Source: Sipunculus nudus (taxonomy: Eukaryota; Annelida; Sipuncula; Golfingiida; Sipunculidae). Taken from it: 64,000 bases of DNA. Of this stretch, positions 1 through 13,100 are shown one piece after another (position 1 is the stretch's first letter; each line of letters starts with the position of its first letter). Location: contig CM049318.1 of assembly GCA_026874595.1 (NCBI GenBank), forward strand, positions 28,794,956 to 28,858,955, read 5' to 3'. The notes beneath the pieces were generated by a model. The model searched no databases. It was not told where the DNA came from and saw nothing but the letters and a program-made list of their open reading frames with translations. The translations under genes were made by a program, and so were the position numbers.

Positions 1-186
1 CATGTCATTTTATTTGTATTTTTTTATAATCTGTTTTGTCTTGTTGTAATGATATATCTCTTTGCCATCTTTATTGCCACTCGATGATGTTTGCCGTATG
101 CATACGTGCTTGACTGTTTGTCTTTTTAAATATGCATGAATGAAACAAGGAAGGATCTGGGTTCGCTAGCGTGCAGCTCCAAATAA

Positions 187-241
<55 letters not shown>

Positions 242-560
242 AGAGAGAGTTTCAGTGTCAAAGTGCATATCTTCACTACTAATCGGCCAATTGATGTGAT
301 GTCATGCACCTCAATACAACTAAGCAACCGCCCGCCAAATAAAAATTGATCAATTACTATACAGAACAGTCGGTTTCACTGCGAAATGAGATGTAATTTT
401 CTGTATGAAGACATGTCGCCGGGTTTACATTAATGATAATAATAAACGCTTATACACGATGCAAACTATCTCAAATTTAGTGTTTTATATCAAATATGAA
501 ATACGGGAGCGTGAGTAAACAATAAGTTCAAACAGGTACCTCGCAGTAATTATAAAAGGG
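1..560. repeat. Diverged direct repeat, upstream copy
   Basis: This stretch matches about 2800-3410 in the same orientation, with many substitutions and small indels. Shared landmarks are the Helitron-unlike text around 'tctttgccatctt', the GA microsatellite, 'acagaacagtcggttt' and 'agacatgtcgccgggttta'. The two copies therefore derive from one duplicated unit. No coding potential is visible; the open frame over the GA run only encodes a Ser-Leu repeat. Confidence 0.7.
190..249. repeat. (GA)n microsatellite
   Basis: An almost pure GA run with one interruption near 239-240. A second GA run sits at the equivalent place of the duplicated unit (3018-3052), so the microsatellite predates the duplication. 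Confidence 0.95.
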
Positions 561-1117
561 AAATTGTAATCAACATGTAATCGATTATCCAATGCCCCGT
601 TCCCGAAAGGCCCTGAAAATGTCATGAGATTCCATTCATATTTGCGCGAGGTATGATGTGAACAAAACCACTGACACGCACACACTCACAAATTGACACG
701 CACGAACGGGAATGAATGTACGCTATTCCAACCTGGCGGAGGCAAACATTAGAAAGGGCAGCATTATGGTACAGAAATAGAAGGCTATATATTTATACCT
801 TTCACCGTTCCATATTACAACCAACTTTAAATTTGTAAAAAAATAAGGAAATATTTTAATTAACATTTTGGGAACTCTGAGTCCTTGTTTCCAAAGCCTG
901 TACCTATTCACCCCTGTGCGTGTGCTATACCCGGAAGAAATACGTCATTTTATACTGCCACGTGTTCCAGATTCTGTATACCTGCAGTATCAACGAGCCG
1001 GGCCGGGGAATGTCTAAAGTTCCCGGCAGTTTACAACTCGATTAGGGATAAACCCAAGAGTTGGTTAATAGGAATATGATAGGGATTTGATGCCTATACT
1101 ACAAGCACATGATTTTG

Positions 1118-1174
<57 letters not shown>

Positions 1175-2640
1175 GTGCATTTTATGACGTAAAAAATCAT
1201 TATATAGGCCTATACTTTTATATGACAAATTGATTATACAGCATTGAAATGTCTTCAAATGTCTTATTAATTATATAGCACGAAAAAGAGGGACAGAATA
1301 TCATGAAAACTTTTACTTAAACCACTGTAAAAGTATCACTGGTACGACAATCAGTAGAGCTAAGTACCTCCGTCCGGTATCTTAGCTGGACCCGAACCAA
1401 AATTTAACATGCAAGGTCGTCACTGTCCCACACATAACCTCTTGTCGAAGATAATGAAAGTTATAAATATTCACCAGTTTAGTGATTACACATGTCAAGT
1501 GGTGTTCCTAGGAAACACAAGAAAAATAACCACTTTCCTTTACAAATATTATTTTCCATGTATAGTTGTTTGATATTTTTCTTAAATGCCGAGATTTAAA
1601 CCTTACTTTGCTAATTTGGGCAGCCAAAGCAGGTTTAGAATTAGAAAACTAGGATGCAAAATATTTTATCAATAATAATAAAAGAAATAAAATAAATTTT
1701 AACTAAAATATAGTAGGCTATGATATATGAAATATCGAATTCCCTCTTTTGGTATATATTTTGTTGTTTTTGTTATGTTGGGGGCTATCCGCGAATAATT
1801 GGACTATCACCAGTTATAAGTTCTAGTTTGAACATTAAAGAGGCCGAATCACCTGTCTGACCTTTATAAACTAAAGTTAATCCCTTGGAGCTTTTATAAT
1901 AAAGTTCAGAAAACGTGGATATCGACGCACGCAGGCTGCTTGTTTTGTTTATATCATCTTGTTTATAATATGTAGGGGCCCACCAAAATAATCAAAACCA
2001 GTTCAACAATTAATGCCATCTCGAAGCAAGTCAGTTAAGCCAGAGCTTTGCAAATGGCGTTTTGCAACAAGTGACCGCTCTACCTCCGCATATAGGGAAC
2101 TTACCACCTTAGATTTCATGTTTTTCCCGTTTGTCAACATTGCTGTGTTTACAAACAGGTTTTTGATAAACAAGTTTGTACATCCTTCACGGAGGCGTTA
2201 TAAGAACTTTTCACAACCAAAATTACCCTTAGATCACTTATATATATTCACAGAGGAAACCAGAAATCACATAAATTCTTTTTCAGAAGGTAGGTGAATG
2301 GGTCCCTTTAAGAAAAAAACTCTTATGGCCAGAAGTGACTGACTAAATTAGTAATAGCATATAAATTATGAGGTAAAATTAACCGTCAAATAGTTACGGA
2401 GAAAGTCGTCTGCATGTACTTCCTTCATGAAGGTATAGGGCCTACAATTAATAAATCGGGTCAGGGCAGGAAGTGTCTCAAATTATCAGTTAATGCATTG
2501 ACTCCGTGTATAGAAGTATCTGAAATTTTTACAAATTTTATTCTACAGGGAAGTATTTATTTATGTATGTATTACATCTCTCAGGGAAGCCTTAATCAGA
2601 ATCAAATTTTGTTAACAGAAGGGCCCTATAATACATAGAA
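561..2640. other. Non-coding stretch with no gene recognised
   Basis: I see no exon or RNA gene. It contains a pure TA microsatellite at 1121-1170. At about 2100-2310 there is a dispersed repeat containing 'gtcaacattgctgtgttta', recognisable again near 11555-11730 and, more weakly, 28718-28860. The rest is ordinary AT-rich sequence. Confidence 0.6.
1121..1170. repeat. (TA)n microsatellite
   Basis: About 25 uninterrupted TA units. Confidence 0.97.
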
Positions 2641-3013
2641 AAATCACAATAAACTACAATGTCCTATAAATTGATTAAACTTAAATGACATTAATCCATT
2701 ACATGCCGGATATTAAGTGAAAACGCAGTAACGCTAGCACAGTATGTCGTTTCGTTTGTAACTGTTTCATTTTATTTTTGTGAGAGAGTCAATAACGTGC
2801 TGGCATGTTTTAAAATCTGTTTTGTCTTTTTGTAATGACATGACATGTATCTCTTTGCCATCTTAAATGTAGCTCCTTGATGTTTGGCCTAATTATATGT
2901 GCGTGACTGTTTGTGTCTTTTAAAATATGCACGAATGAAACCAGGAAGGATTTTCGGTTCGCTAGTCATTCCTGTCGTCCTGAATTAATGAGCGTGCAGA
3001 TCCCAATAACGTG

Positions 3014-3056
<43 letters not shown>

Positions 3057-3600
3057 CAAGTGCATAACATATCTACTAATCCGCCAAAATGTAGCACCTA
3101 AATATTAAATGCTTCAAAAGGGATTGTTTGTCCGATTGACGTGATGTCATGCACCTCAATACAAAATATCAACCGCCAACCAAATAAAGATTGATCAATT
3201 ACTACAGAACAGTCGGTTTTACTGCGAAAGGAGATGTAATTTTCTGTATGAAGCCATGTCGCCGGGTTTACTTTAATGATAATAATTAGCCTAACCTTCA
3301 TAAACGTTGTACATTATTTCAAATTTAGCGTTTACATTATATCAAATATGAAATAAGTGAGTGTGAGAAGTTAACACGGGTACCCCGCAGTATATATAAA
3401 AGGGACATTTACAGCTGAAATTACCACAATAAACTAAAATGTCCTATAGACCATTAAACTTAAATGACATTAATCCATAACACGCAGGATATTAAGCGAA
3501 AACGCAGTAACGTATGCACAGTATGTCCTCTCGTCAGTAATTATTTTTCATTTTATTTTTATGAGAGGGTTAATAACGTGCTTATTTTTGTACTCTTAAA
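2641..3600. repeat. Tandem repeat, about 780-bp unit plus partial second unit
   Basis: The text beginning 'cacaataaacta(c/a)aatgtcc' at about 2646 recurs at about 3425. The matching continues through 'cattaatccat', 'gaaaacgcagtaacg' and 'aataacgtgct', ending near 3600. One full unit (2641-3420) is therefore followed by a truncated one. The middle of the unit also matches 1-560, so a dispersed or tandem satellite-like family is involved. Confidence 0.7.
3018..3052. repeat. (GA)n microsatellite
   Basis: A GA run inside the duplicated unit, homologous in position to 190-249. Confidence 0.95.
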
Positions 3601-4816
3601 GTCAGATATGTACAAGAAAGCTTACTTTATGATATAAGTGTGGAATAAAGAATTATACATTCTTCTCACAAAAGGGGGTGAACTATAGCAGCCTACAGCT
3701 GTTGTTGACACTTGATAGATTGAGGGAAGCCTTTTCTTATGAGACTTTGTTTTTGAAATTGTCATAAAAGGTCCAAATATCCAATGTCTCTATTATGAAG
3801 GCCAGTAGTGTGCAGTTAGTAGGTACAAGGGATTCATATATACCATGCAAGCCCAAATGGTTTTGAGTAAAATTAAAACACTGTTCTGCAGCATGTGAAG
3901 AAGACTATTTATATGAGGATTTAAATAAAATTTGACTGCCATGATTCTGTGAATTCAATATTTTTTTATTTATTTTGTGTGTGGTGCAGCATGTAATTGA
4001 ATAGGGAAACGGGAAAAAATCCCCATTAAAAAGGTTTTATTTTTTCCCCAAATTTTCCATAAAGTGTGATGATGATACCCACTCCCACAATAACCCAACC
4101 CCCTCTCGGCTACCTCGGTCTTCATGAACATATTGCCACCCCCCCCCCCCCCACATACACACACACAGACTTTTATAATCGCTCAAAAGCCTATGTTCTG
4201 GTGAAAGGGTTCACAACTTTCAATATGTTTATATACATACTATCCTGGCATGCGCCCCGACCCGCCCCCTCCTCGATAAAACACAAGCATCACCGTGATC
4301 GCAGTGACGCTGTGCGTGACAATGTTAAATTGCACGCAGGAGGTGCATGCGGTAACAGTATTACATTATACTGCCGATATATCAGTGGCGCATACGGGGA
4401 GGGGGGGGGGGGTCCGGACCCCCTCCTTTTGAGGAACAGAAACCGCTTTTGTTTCCAGAGTTTTAAACCAAACTTTCCTCCCTTTCTGGACCAGGGGACC
4501 GATTTTTAGGTTAATTCTTACTAGTCCTCCTCCGGGGTTGGACCCTTCCCTTTCCAAAATCTTTTATCCGCCCCTGTATATATTTTGCCTTTAGTTTGTG
4601 TATTTCTAATCCGTGATTTTTGCGAAAGGGGGTTTAAAGCATCGCGAAAATAATCAAAATCTTAAATCTAATTTGACGCTTCATCTTCAAAGGGGGAAAG
4701 TACGTACGTCACATAGGCCTACTATACCATATATCCTCAATGACATATCATCTATAGGCCTATATAGCGTAAAAATTCCAAAGGTAAAATGGATTAAAAG
4801 TATATAGAAATAGGGC

Positions 4817-4849
<33 letters not shown>

Positions 4850-4960
4850 TATATACAAATTTAACGTTCCCCGCCTAATTAATGAGAGATTTGAAGGGAA
4901 AATTTCCACTTCTTCTATATGTACTCTAAGATTCTCGTCAAAATTTTGATATTTTCTGGG
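3601..4960. other. Non-coding stretch with homopolymer runs
   Basis: No gene is recognised. There is a C run at 4139-4152 and a G run at about 4401-4412. A 147-codon frame across 4066-4509 is proline and threonine rich only because of the C runs and CA repeats. A TA-rich microsatellite lies at 4817-4856. Confidence 0.6.
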
Positions 4961-4964
4961 CATA

Positions 4965-5099
4965 TTAATAATTAACATTTTTTATCGATACAGTCTGGTA
5001 TTGATAGCCAGATAATGTTCACATTAATTATATAAGCTTCAGTAGGCCTACGTATGGCAGAGGCCCATGCAGTCCGTAGGCTCTATACATATATATTTA

Positions 5100-5144
<45 letters not shown>

Positions 5145-5265
5145 TAATTAACATATTTAATCGATACAATCTGGTAAGATAGCCAGATAATGTTCACATT
5201 GATTATGTAAGCTTCGGAAGGCCTACGTATGGCATAGGCCCAGTCCGTAGGCCCTATACATAAAG
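4965..5265. repeat. Tandem duplication, about 178-bp period
   Basis: 4965-5100 and 5142-5265 are two copies sharing 'attaataattaaca', 'gatagccagataatgttcac' and 'aggcctacgtatggca'. They are separated by a TA microsatellite at 5102-5141. Confidence 0.75.
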
Positions 5266-6171
5266 GCCTATTTTTCCCTTTCAGTTTCAGACAACCTCGA
5301 TCGTTTTGATTCATTTGAAAGAATATCGAGTCCCGGAAAGGGATTCGAGCTTCGGCAAAGGCCGTATTTTGAAGGGCCTGGAATATTGAACTAATTATAG
5401 ACAACAAAATAGTGTATTTTTTTGTAAATAAATATATACTCTATTTAGTTCATATATGCTTGGGCCTGCATCACATTTGCCCGTGCTGCCGAATGGAGAT
5501 GGTTTGAGGACTAACTCATGAATATTCATAATTTCTGGGAAATCCCCAAAACGTGGCTATGTTGGTTCCTGTATTCGTAGGACCTTAACCGCATGGCCAC
5601 CCACCAGTTCATTTTCAGCAAGTCTGCCACAGATACAGGTGTGATAATGGCAGACATCAGACATAACTTCCTTTTCTATATGTAGAGTATTAGGCTACAA
5701 ATGAACACATGCGGGTATACATATGCTCATCAGGTGTGCTATCCGCGGAGTAATTGTCGTACTACGCGAGTTTAACCCTTGCACTAGTCTTTGGTAATTG
5801 GGGCAAGGATAATTCAGAAGCGTTCGCTTATTTATTTTTTTTTTGTTTCTGGACAAACGCTTCTAATAAATACGGCAACGGTATTTTCGATCAAGACTTT
5901 GATAATTTGATGCAGATACGGAACTCTACAGAAACCTATATATCAGCTCGCAAGGATATCAAAATATGGATGTTCGAAAACAAGCTGGCGTCACGAAGAA
6001 AAACTTGGCCCTGGGTCGCTGGAGATTGAAAGGCTGATGGGTCGCGCCGTGTGACAGTTCATATCTTGTCAAGAGACACTAATGGTCATTTTGATATGTT
6101 GACAGCCAGTAGATCAAACGCTATGGGTGCAATCACACGAACTTCAGAACTGTAACTGTCAGATAAATACA
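5266..6171. other. 5' flank of the receptor gene, promoter and 5' UTR not resolved
   Basis: This is the sequence directly upstream of the proposed start codon. I see no convincing TATA box or upstream exon. A 91-codon frame at 5754-6029 shows no recognisable domain. The promoter and 5' UTR of the receptor should lie here if exon 1 is correct. Confidence 0.4.
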
Positions 6172-6246
6172 ATGCTGTTGACTCGGAAGTTCAACGACAT
6201 CGTGTTGTTTTGGCTGCTTTTACAGGGCGCATGTCCAGGTCCAGGG
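6172..6246 (+). CDS. Exon 1: initiator Met and signal peptide
   Basis: The ATG at 6172 has A at -3, a good Kozak context. The exon encodes 25 residues: a short basic start (LLTRK), a hydrophobic core (IVLFWLLLQG) and a small-residue end (ACPGPG), as in a signal peptide. It ends in phase 0 at a GTAAGT donor, and exon 2 starts in phase 0. An unrelated exon of another gene, or a missing exon in the 22.7-kb intron, cannot be excluded. The peptide is nevertheless just what the cysteine-rich ectodomain needs. Confidence 0.65.
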
Positions 6247-8652
6247 GTAAGTTCATTTCTCGTGTTGACTTTTAGCACAGCTGACTTTCATTCATGCTGA
6301 GCCATAGCGATCGCTCTCCGTCAGTGGTCCTTCAAGTTATCCCTCTGTCCGGCCTGTCTTTAATCTTTCACAGATCGTTATCTTTGTTCATTAAGGGTTA
6401 AGAAGACGCAGATAAAGACATTTCACCTCATTTCTGTGATCACTTCTGATTCCATATTTTTCTTCCTTTAAATTAGGGTTTGATAAAAACTTTGTTTATT
6501 GTTGTAACTTACAATTATAATAGTTACAACAATAAACAGTTCATAATTGTGCATACGATGTTAGCACAGTCTTAATGCAGCAGATAGTGGAAATGATGGT
6601 CATTAAACAGTAACGTACTGTCCATGTTAGAGCACAGGCGCTTGAATCGCTATTTGTGTTGATATTGGCTTAAATCGTGTTCAATTTACCTTAACAACAG
6701 TCCCCTACCGTATAATGAGCTGTAAACCATGTTATATCGCTTGCCGGTACTTGTTTATATAATAGATACACAAGGCCGGCATCCACGTCTGCGGACGAGT
6801 CTGTATCCATTAAGCGACGAGCAGACAGATTTAACCCAGATTACTATTTCCATCGTTATCAACCAATCAGGTGTTAGGTTCCAGGGGGGAATCCTTACTG
6901 CTGACCAAGATAAATGGGGATTTCCTCGTTTGGGGTAACAGCTGCTTAATGGATGCAGACTAGTTACAAATAAGAGCTCATTACAAGTGGTACACTGTGT
7001 GTATTGGAATTGTTAATGCTTTTATAGAAAGAAGAACTGGCCATTTAACGACTGTAAGTTTCTTCCCTCGAAAATCTTTGAAATATTCGGGAATTTGAAT
7101 TGATTTCTTGTATTATCGCCAACCCACCGCAGACTTGGATGCCGGCCTTGTGTATCTATTATATAAACAAGTACCGGCAAGCGATATAACATGGTTTACA
7201 GCTCATTGAACGGTAGGGGATTGTTGTTAAGGTAAATTGAACACGATTTAAGCCAATATCAACACAAATAGCGATTCAAGCGCCTGTGGTTAGAGATACC
7301 CCTACATCAGCTCAGGTAAGTTGAAAAGTCTACAAATATTGTGTACTTTTGGTTAACATATATTAATATTTTTTTTCAAATCTACCAGTTTAAGTAATGA
7401 ACAGAAGAATGATCATTGTAACTCACTCATCAATGCCTTTAGAGATAGTCTTTAAATTTGGTATGCAAAAGGATATTACTTGAATAGCGATATAAGTATA
7501 GTTGCTGTAGACTTTGTGCATGCACTGTCCAATAAGCTGATAAATTACCACAATATATTTGTATACATTAGAGGGATCTATTTACATTCCAAGTATATTA
7601 GATTATAATATCGGTTATTATTTTGCCCCACAACTGTTTGCTTACTTCTGTACATAAGTGGAACTAAACTTTAACAGGTGCAACCAGTGCAAAACAAACA
7701 TGGCATGCTTACCAGGCAACCTCACAAATCAAGATATTTCAGGTTTCAATATGGTGTTTTCAGCTTTCATATTTCTTCCAATTGTTTTTGAGTTGTTGTG
7801 CATGCAGAAGATCTGACCTCTTGTCACAGTCATGTTATATGGTAAACTGACACAAAGACTGTTTACCCACACGCAGAACCAAAACAATATATATATATAT
7901 ATACATAACAATATAAATACACAGATGAAAAACAGGTGAACAAGAGAAATCTGTGTGTTCATTGTGTAGGGATGGTTTTGCTAGGACGCTTTTGTCTTTA
8001 GTCAAACTAAAATAACTGCATGAGACAGCACACATTAATATTGCAAATGTTCACAGGTACCTTTAATATTCCTAAAAATTAACAAATAATTTAACAATCT
8101 GTGTTACATTCTGTTTCTTGTCTATCTGTTCTCAGTTGGTTTTACACTGTACAGGTTTAGCTCTTTGGCTGAGCCCCATGACCCATGGGTCACTTGTTGC
8201 TGTGGTTAGAGACAAAACTTGTCACATATGTACATCTCTTAACATGACATGAAGATCAAACTACAGGCTTTTATGATAGCGATGGTCTGTAATGTTGGTT
8301 ATCCCAAGGTCAGCAGTGTATCTGTCAACAGATTAGTCTTAGCATTAAACTAGGGTTAAACCACCCTGTGCAAATATGATGATTAATCATCCGGGAAAAT
8401 TGTATAATTTCATATTAGAAGGACAAGGATATATCGTGTATTTTATGATCATGCGCCATGGTTAAAACTTTGTGAAATTTGAAAATTCTTCCCAAACACT
8501 CAAAATAAGTGTTGGGATTCAGTTGTAATTTCATGATCAGTCATCAGTAAAAATTGGTACACCTCTACTGTCTGATAATTGGAATTAATCAGTTGTTTAT
8601 GTCTATGATTATGTCATTTCTGGCCATATATTGACCTGAGCATCGCCTTAAC

Positions 8653-8700
<48 letters not shown>

Positions 8701-10018
8701 GGCCCACATGTTTGCAAATATATGTAATAATTTGTTAGCCTTTTAGTGCATGTCGTTAACCTTAGGTATGAAACTATTAATAAACAAATACTTTTCATCA
8801 ATTTTATAGCATGAATTGAATGTTATGAAAAAAAAATTCCTTATCAGAAAGCCTTAGTCATGTGTTGTAATTGTTTATGGCACTGTAAGATTGATGAGCA
8901 AATAATTTTGCACCAACTGAACGATCATTGATTATAACCTATCACCAGCCCGTCATTACTCAAAATGATACATGTTTTTAAGTATGGAGCAGATTTCAGC
9001 CTAAATAATGTATTTGTTCATTGATCATGCACACAGAGGGAATAATGGTCAATGATATTACTTGATCTTTAAAATTTAAAGTTGTAAAGTCAGAGTTTGA
9101 GATTTTTATTGAAAGTTGTTGCAGTTCTAAGGTTTCCCAGACTTGTAAGGGAGTGTACTGTCCTACTTGTAAATTGAAACTTACAGCTAGTATATGAATG
9201 TTCATTTTAACAATCATAATTTCACTGCTGTTTGAGAGAGGTGTGAGGTAAACCCAAGTGAAGTAAACCAGGCTTTAATATTAATAAACCATTTCACTGA
9301 TAAAAAAACCAAAATGACAATATTGTTCACTATCTGTAAGTGCTTTATTCTGGAAAGAAATCTTTTAAAGAGAGATTTTTTCAAAGACAACTTTGCTGAA
9401 ATTGAAAACCTATACATTTGATTCAGTTCAGTATAACTTATGAGGATTAAATTGACTGGTTACTGTTTAGTGTATATTGTGGAAGTATCCAGACTTTGTT
9501 AAAGGTTTTTTATTTTCACAGCATCATAATAGTTTGTGCAGACAATTTAATATAGCACTTGGTTGTACCTCAGTGTCTAGAAAGTGTAACTCGTAGATCT
9601 ATATGACAAATGTAGACTTTAAAAAATTATTGAATTTAGCTGCTTTCTCTTTCTTCTGATGCAAAAAAAAGTTCTAGGGAGGTGGGTGGATTAATAAAAA
9701 GAGCAGCTTTACATCAGTCATCAGATTACACTGATGTTAGGCTATCATCATCTCGTTTAACATGATGCGGATGTTGTGAGTCAGACTTGAAACTTGGGGT
9801 ACTTTCACTTTTTAGGCATGGGGTGTGTTTGTGTACATTCTATTCTTGTTAGTGGCTTGTATGGAGCATCCACTTTCACTTTATATATTTAGAGTTGATA
9901 TATGTATCATCAGAGTTGATTTGTTTCATTGTTTTGATGTCTCTGCTCTCATCTCATGTTGTTACCAGTCAGTCAAACCACAGATTTTTGAAACTTTCAT
10001 TTGAAAGAGGTTCATAGG

Positions 10019-10108
<90 letters not shown>

Positions 10109-13100
10109 TAAACACACATATATATATATATAAATACAGTAAAACTTCACCTAACAATATAGTTACATCACCTCATATTCAGTGACCATCTCAAATAATG
10201 ACCACTTTTTTCAATGGTCCCAATTCTCTTTGCTCTCCATGTTATATGAGACCTCACTTTGATAACTAATATGAAAATATGACCACTTTTTTATCCAGTT
10301 GTCTACTTAAGTGCTTAGTCCCCGTAAAATGTTGGGTTTTCAGGCGCCACCTGCATCAACTTTATCCCCCTCCCCACATAAAAAAATTTTTTTTTGATTT
10401 GCAAAAGAAATTTACCAATTTGTGCTCAAGCCTCTCAAACACATTGTTTGCAGGCAATAATATGCTATTTTTACTAAAATGCTAAAACATAAACTGGCCC
10501 TGCATGCAAGCGTATCTGCATTTTAGTAACAAATGAATGTTTGTAATCTGATTTTAGTGGCCCAAATGCTTCTTTATATTAGCAAAATTAATAATAAAAA
10601 GGGAAAAAAAAAACATCCTCCCTCACTTCTTTAGAACTGAAAAAAGTGCCTGAAAACCCAATCTTTTTATTGTGGCCTTATAGTTTTTATGATATTCATT
10701 GCCAGTATATAAGTTGAGTCAAAAGGATATCACACACAGCAACATGTTCATGGAGACCTTTTCAGTGTCAGCAAAAATTACACTATAACCATCACATCAT
10801 TTTCCATGAATTTTTGTGAAAAGAATTGAGTACATTATTGACCAGTAAAAGAACTGTAAAACTTTTGTGCAAAGCTAGATAAAATATCAGACAGAAAGCA
10901 ATGGGTCTTTTTCCAGTTGGCTATCTTTTTTTTACATTATCAGGGCATATCTATGAAATTCTATCTTGACAGGTCCTAGTGCCATCTCCTTTGAAAATGA
11001 AACTGTGTCACATCTGTATACTGAAGGCCATGAGACAAAAAATGATTTTGACAATTTGAGCACTATGCTGGTCACTCTTTTTTGTATCAGGCTAAGGGGC
11101 ATATGTTTTATATTCAATCACAAATTTAAATACAATATCCATGTCTGTACGCCAACAAATTAAGTCTACCCAACCATCTTTGCAAAATTTCCATCAGCTG
11201 TAAAATACACTACAGTCTCTCCACTACAAGTATTACAGTTTTCAATATAAATGATAGGTCTATTTAAATTCCCATATCTGACATTGATTTTAGTTAATTA
11301 AATTAATAAAATCTCTTGAACTTTTTCTTAAAATAGGCATGAAAAAGATCAATCTCACCACAAACATTTAAAAAATTTTTATATCCAATTGTTTAAATAA
11401 AGTTGAGGTGCCTGACAAATTAATTTAAACAAATACAATATCCTGCGGCAAGTCAGACGAGAGAGTATATATTAGGTATATATAAAGGTATATATTGCAA
11501 CTAGTGACTTTTCAACTTCTGTATATATGCTGCAACCTACCCCCTTACCATAGGTTACATAGTTTACTGTTTGTCAACATTGCTGTGTTTACCAACAGTG
11601 TGTTGATAAACAAGCTCACAAATCAGTCACAGAGGGGTAATTAAAACATTTTTTAGCAGGAATGACCCACAGTTCATCAATATGAACACAGAATAAGTCA
11701 GAAATCACATAAATTATACAGAAAAGGTACTGTAAAGTCCCATGTACAAGCCGAACTCATGTATTAGACGGTCCTGAGTTTTGAGGTGGAAAAGCAGGGA
11801 ATATTTTTGTACATGGCTTCTACATGAGACTTTACGGTAGGTGAGTACATAGATGGCTTTAACTGTGAAATGACACAAAGTTTTTAGGTGGTGTGGTGTC
11901 ATAAATATTTGTTTCCTCATTAAGATCTTTAGCACAGTTTTTGATATGACATGTGGTACAACTCTGACATCTTGGTAGACTCTCTTGTGTCAGAGGAAAG
12001 AAAGTGCTGCCAGTGCCTGGTGTCATGCAGTGACAGCCACAGGTGAGCTCCTATCAAAAGAATGAATATTACATCAGCAATCATGACATATATCTTGAAT
12101 AAAGCATCAGACCTTCACTCGCTGTGAAGTCATACACATGCACAATGTCAACAGATATGATTTCTTGTGTTGTAATTTATCATATCACCTGGACCTTAGT
12201 AGAATTGCAGTGTAATAAAATTATCAGTACTGAATGTGTACTTCATGAGATATCCATAAGAAAACCACTGGTTTGTTTTTAAACAGCTAGTTTGATTGGA
12301 CTCATTTACCATATACATAACAACATGCCAGTACTGTAATGGACTCTTCATGGCCAGTTGTTTTGAATAATTAACAAGTATCCCGTGGGTGCATGATGTT
12401 ACTATGGATGATGACTTGAGTCCACTTCTTTAGGGACTTGGACTTGAGAGTCCTCGACTCTTGACTTTCACTCTGCATTGGAGGTAAGGACTGGAGTAAT
12501 CAGGCCCAGTTAACCTTGAGTCCATTATGGACCACAGGTGGTCTGCTGTTCTCATTACACAGCTTTCACTGCATTTGATCACCCAGTCTCACAGTGGTTA
12601 GAAAGAGACCATTCACTACCATTTGTTGAACTATTTTAGTGAACCTGTGAGTTTTTGCGATGGTATGGCGTCATCCGTCATCTGTAAGTTAACCCACACT
12701 ATCTCAAAAACAGCTGGAGTTAGCATCACCAAATTTTATGCAAAAAATCAGTCATCTAGAAAACTATCAGATTTTGTTTATTTTTTTTGCCATCTGTATT
12801 TACTTGATTTTATAGGGAAAATGCTAAAAAAAAACCTTACGAAATCTTCTCCCCCAAAAATGACCAGCCAAATTGTTCAATATTACACAGGAATAATCCC
12901 TGACACAATCTCTCTCAAGTTTGTTTGAATACTTCCAGTTCGGTGAATTTAGGTTGTGTTACAGGAATCTGGACTAAGTCATTTGTCCACAAAAGGATAC
13001 TAAAATTACAATATCAGAAATGGCTGGAGCTATCATAACCAAATTTTATGCAAATGTTGGTCACATAGTCATATTTGAAATAAAGGTATTGCCACCTGCA

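Larger units (their letters stand above)
8197..12620. other. Intronic AT-rich sequence
   Basis: No exon recognised. TA microsatellites lie at 8656-8694 and 10023-10105. Text near 10136-10215 ('cagtaaaacttcacc') resembles the terminus of the MITE family seen at 39645 and 41556-41584. A dispersed repeat copy lies at about 11555-11730. Nothing else stands out. Confidence 0.5.

Noticed and set aside
4066-4557. 147-codon frame with proline-rich text, and an overlapping reverse frame
   Set aside because: Built on C/G runs and CA repeats; no splice signals or recognisable domain.
9962-10157. Tyr-Ile repeat frames over TA microsatellites (also near 4760, 8589, 19355 and 34442)
   Set aside because: Pure translation of TA repeats.
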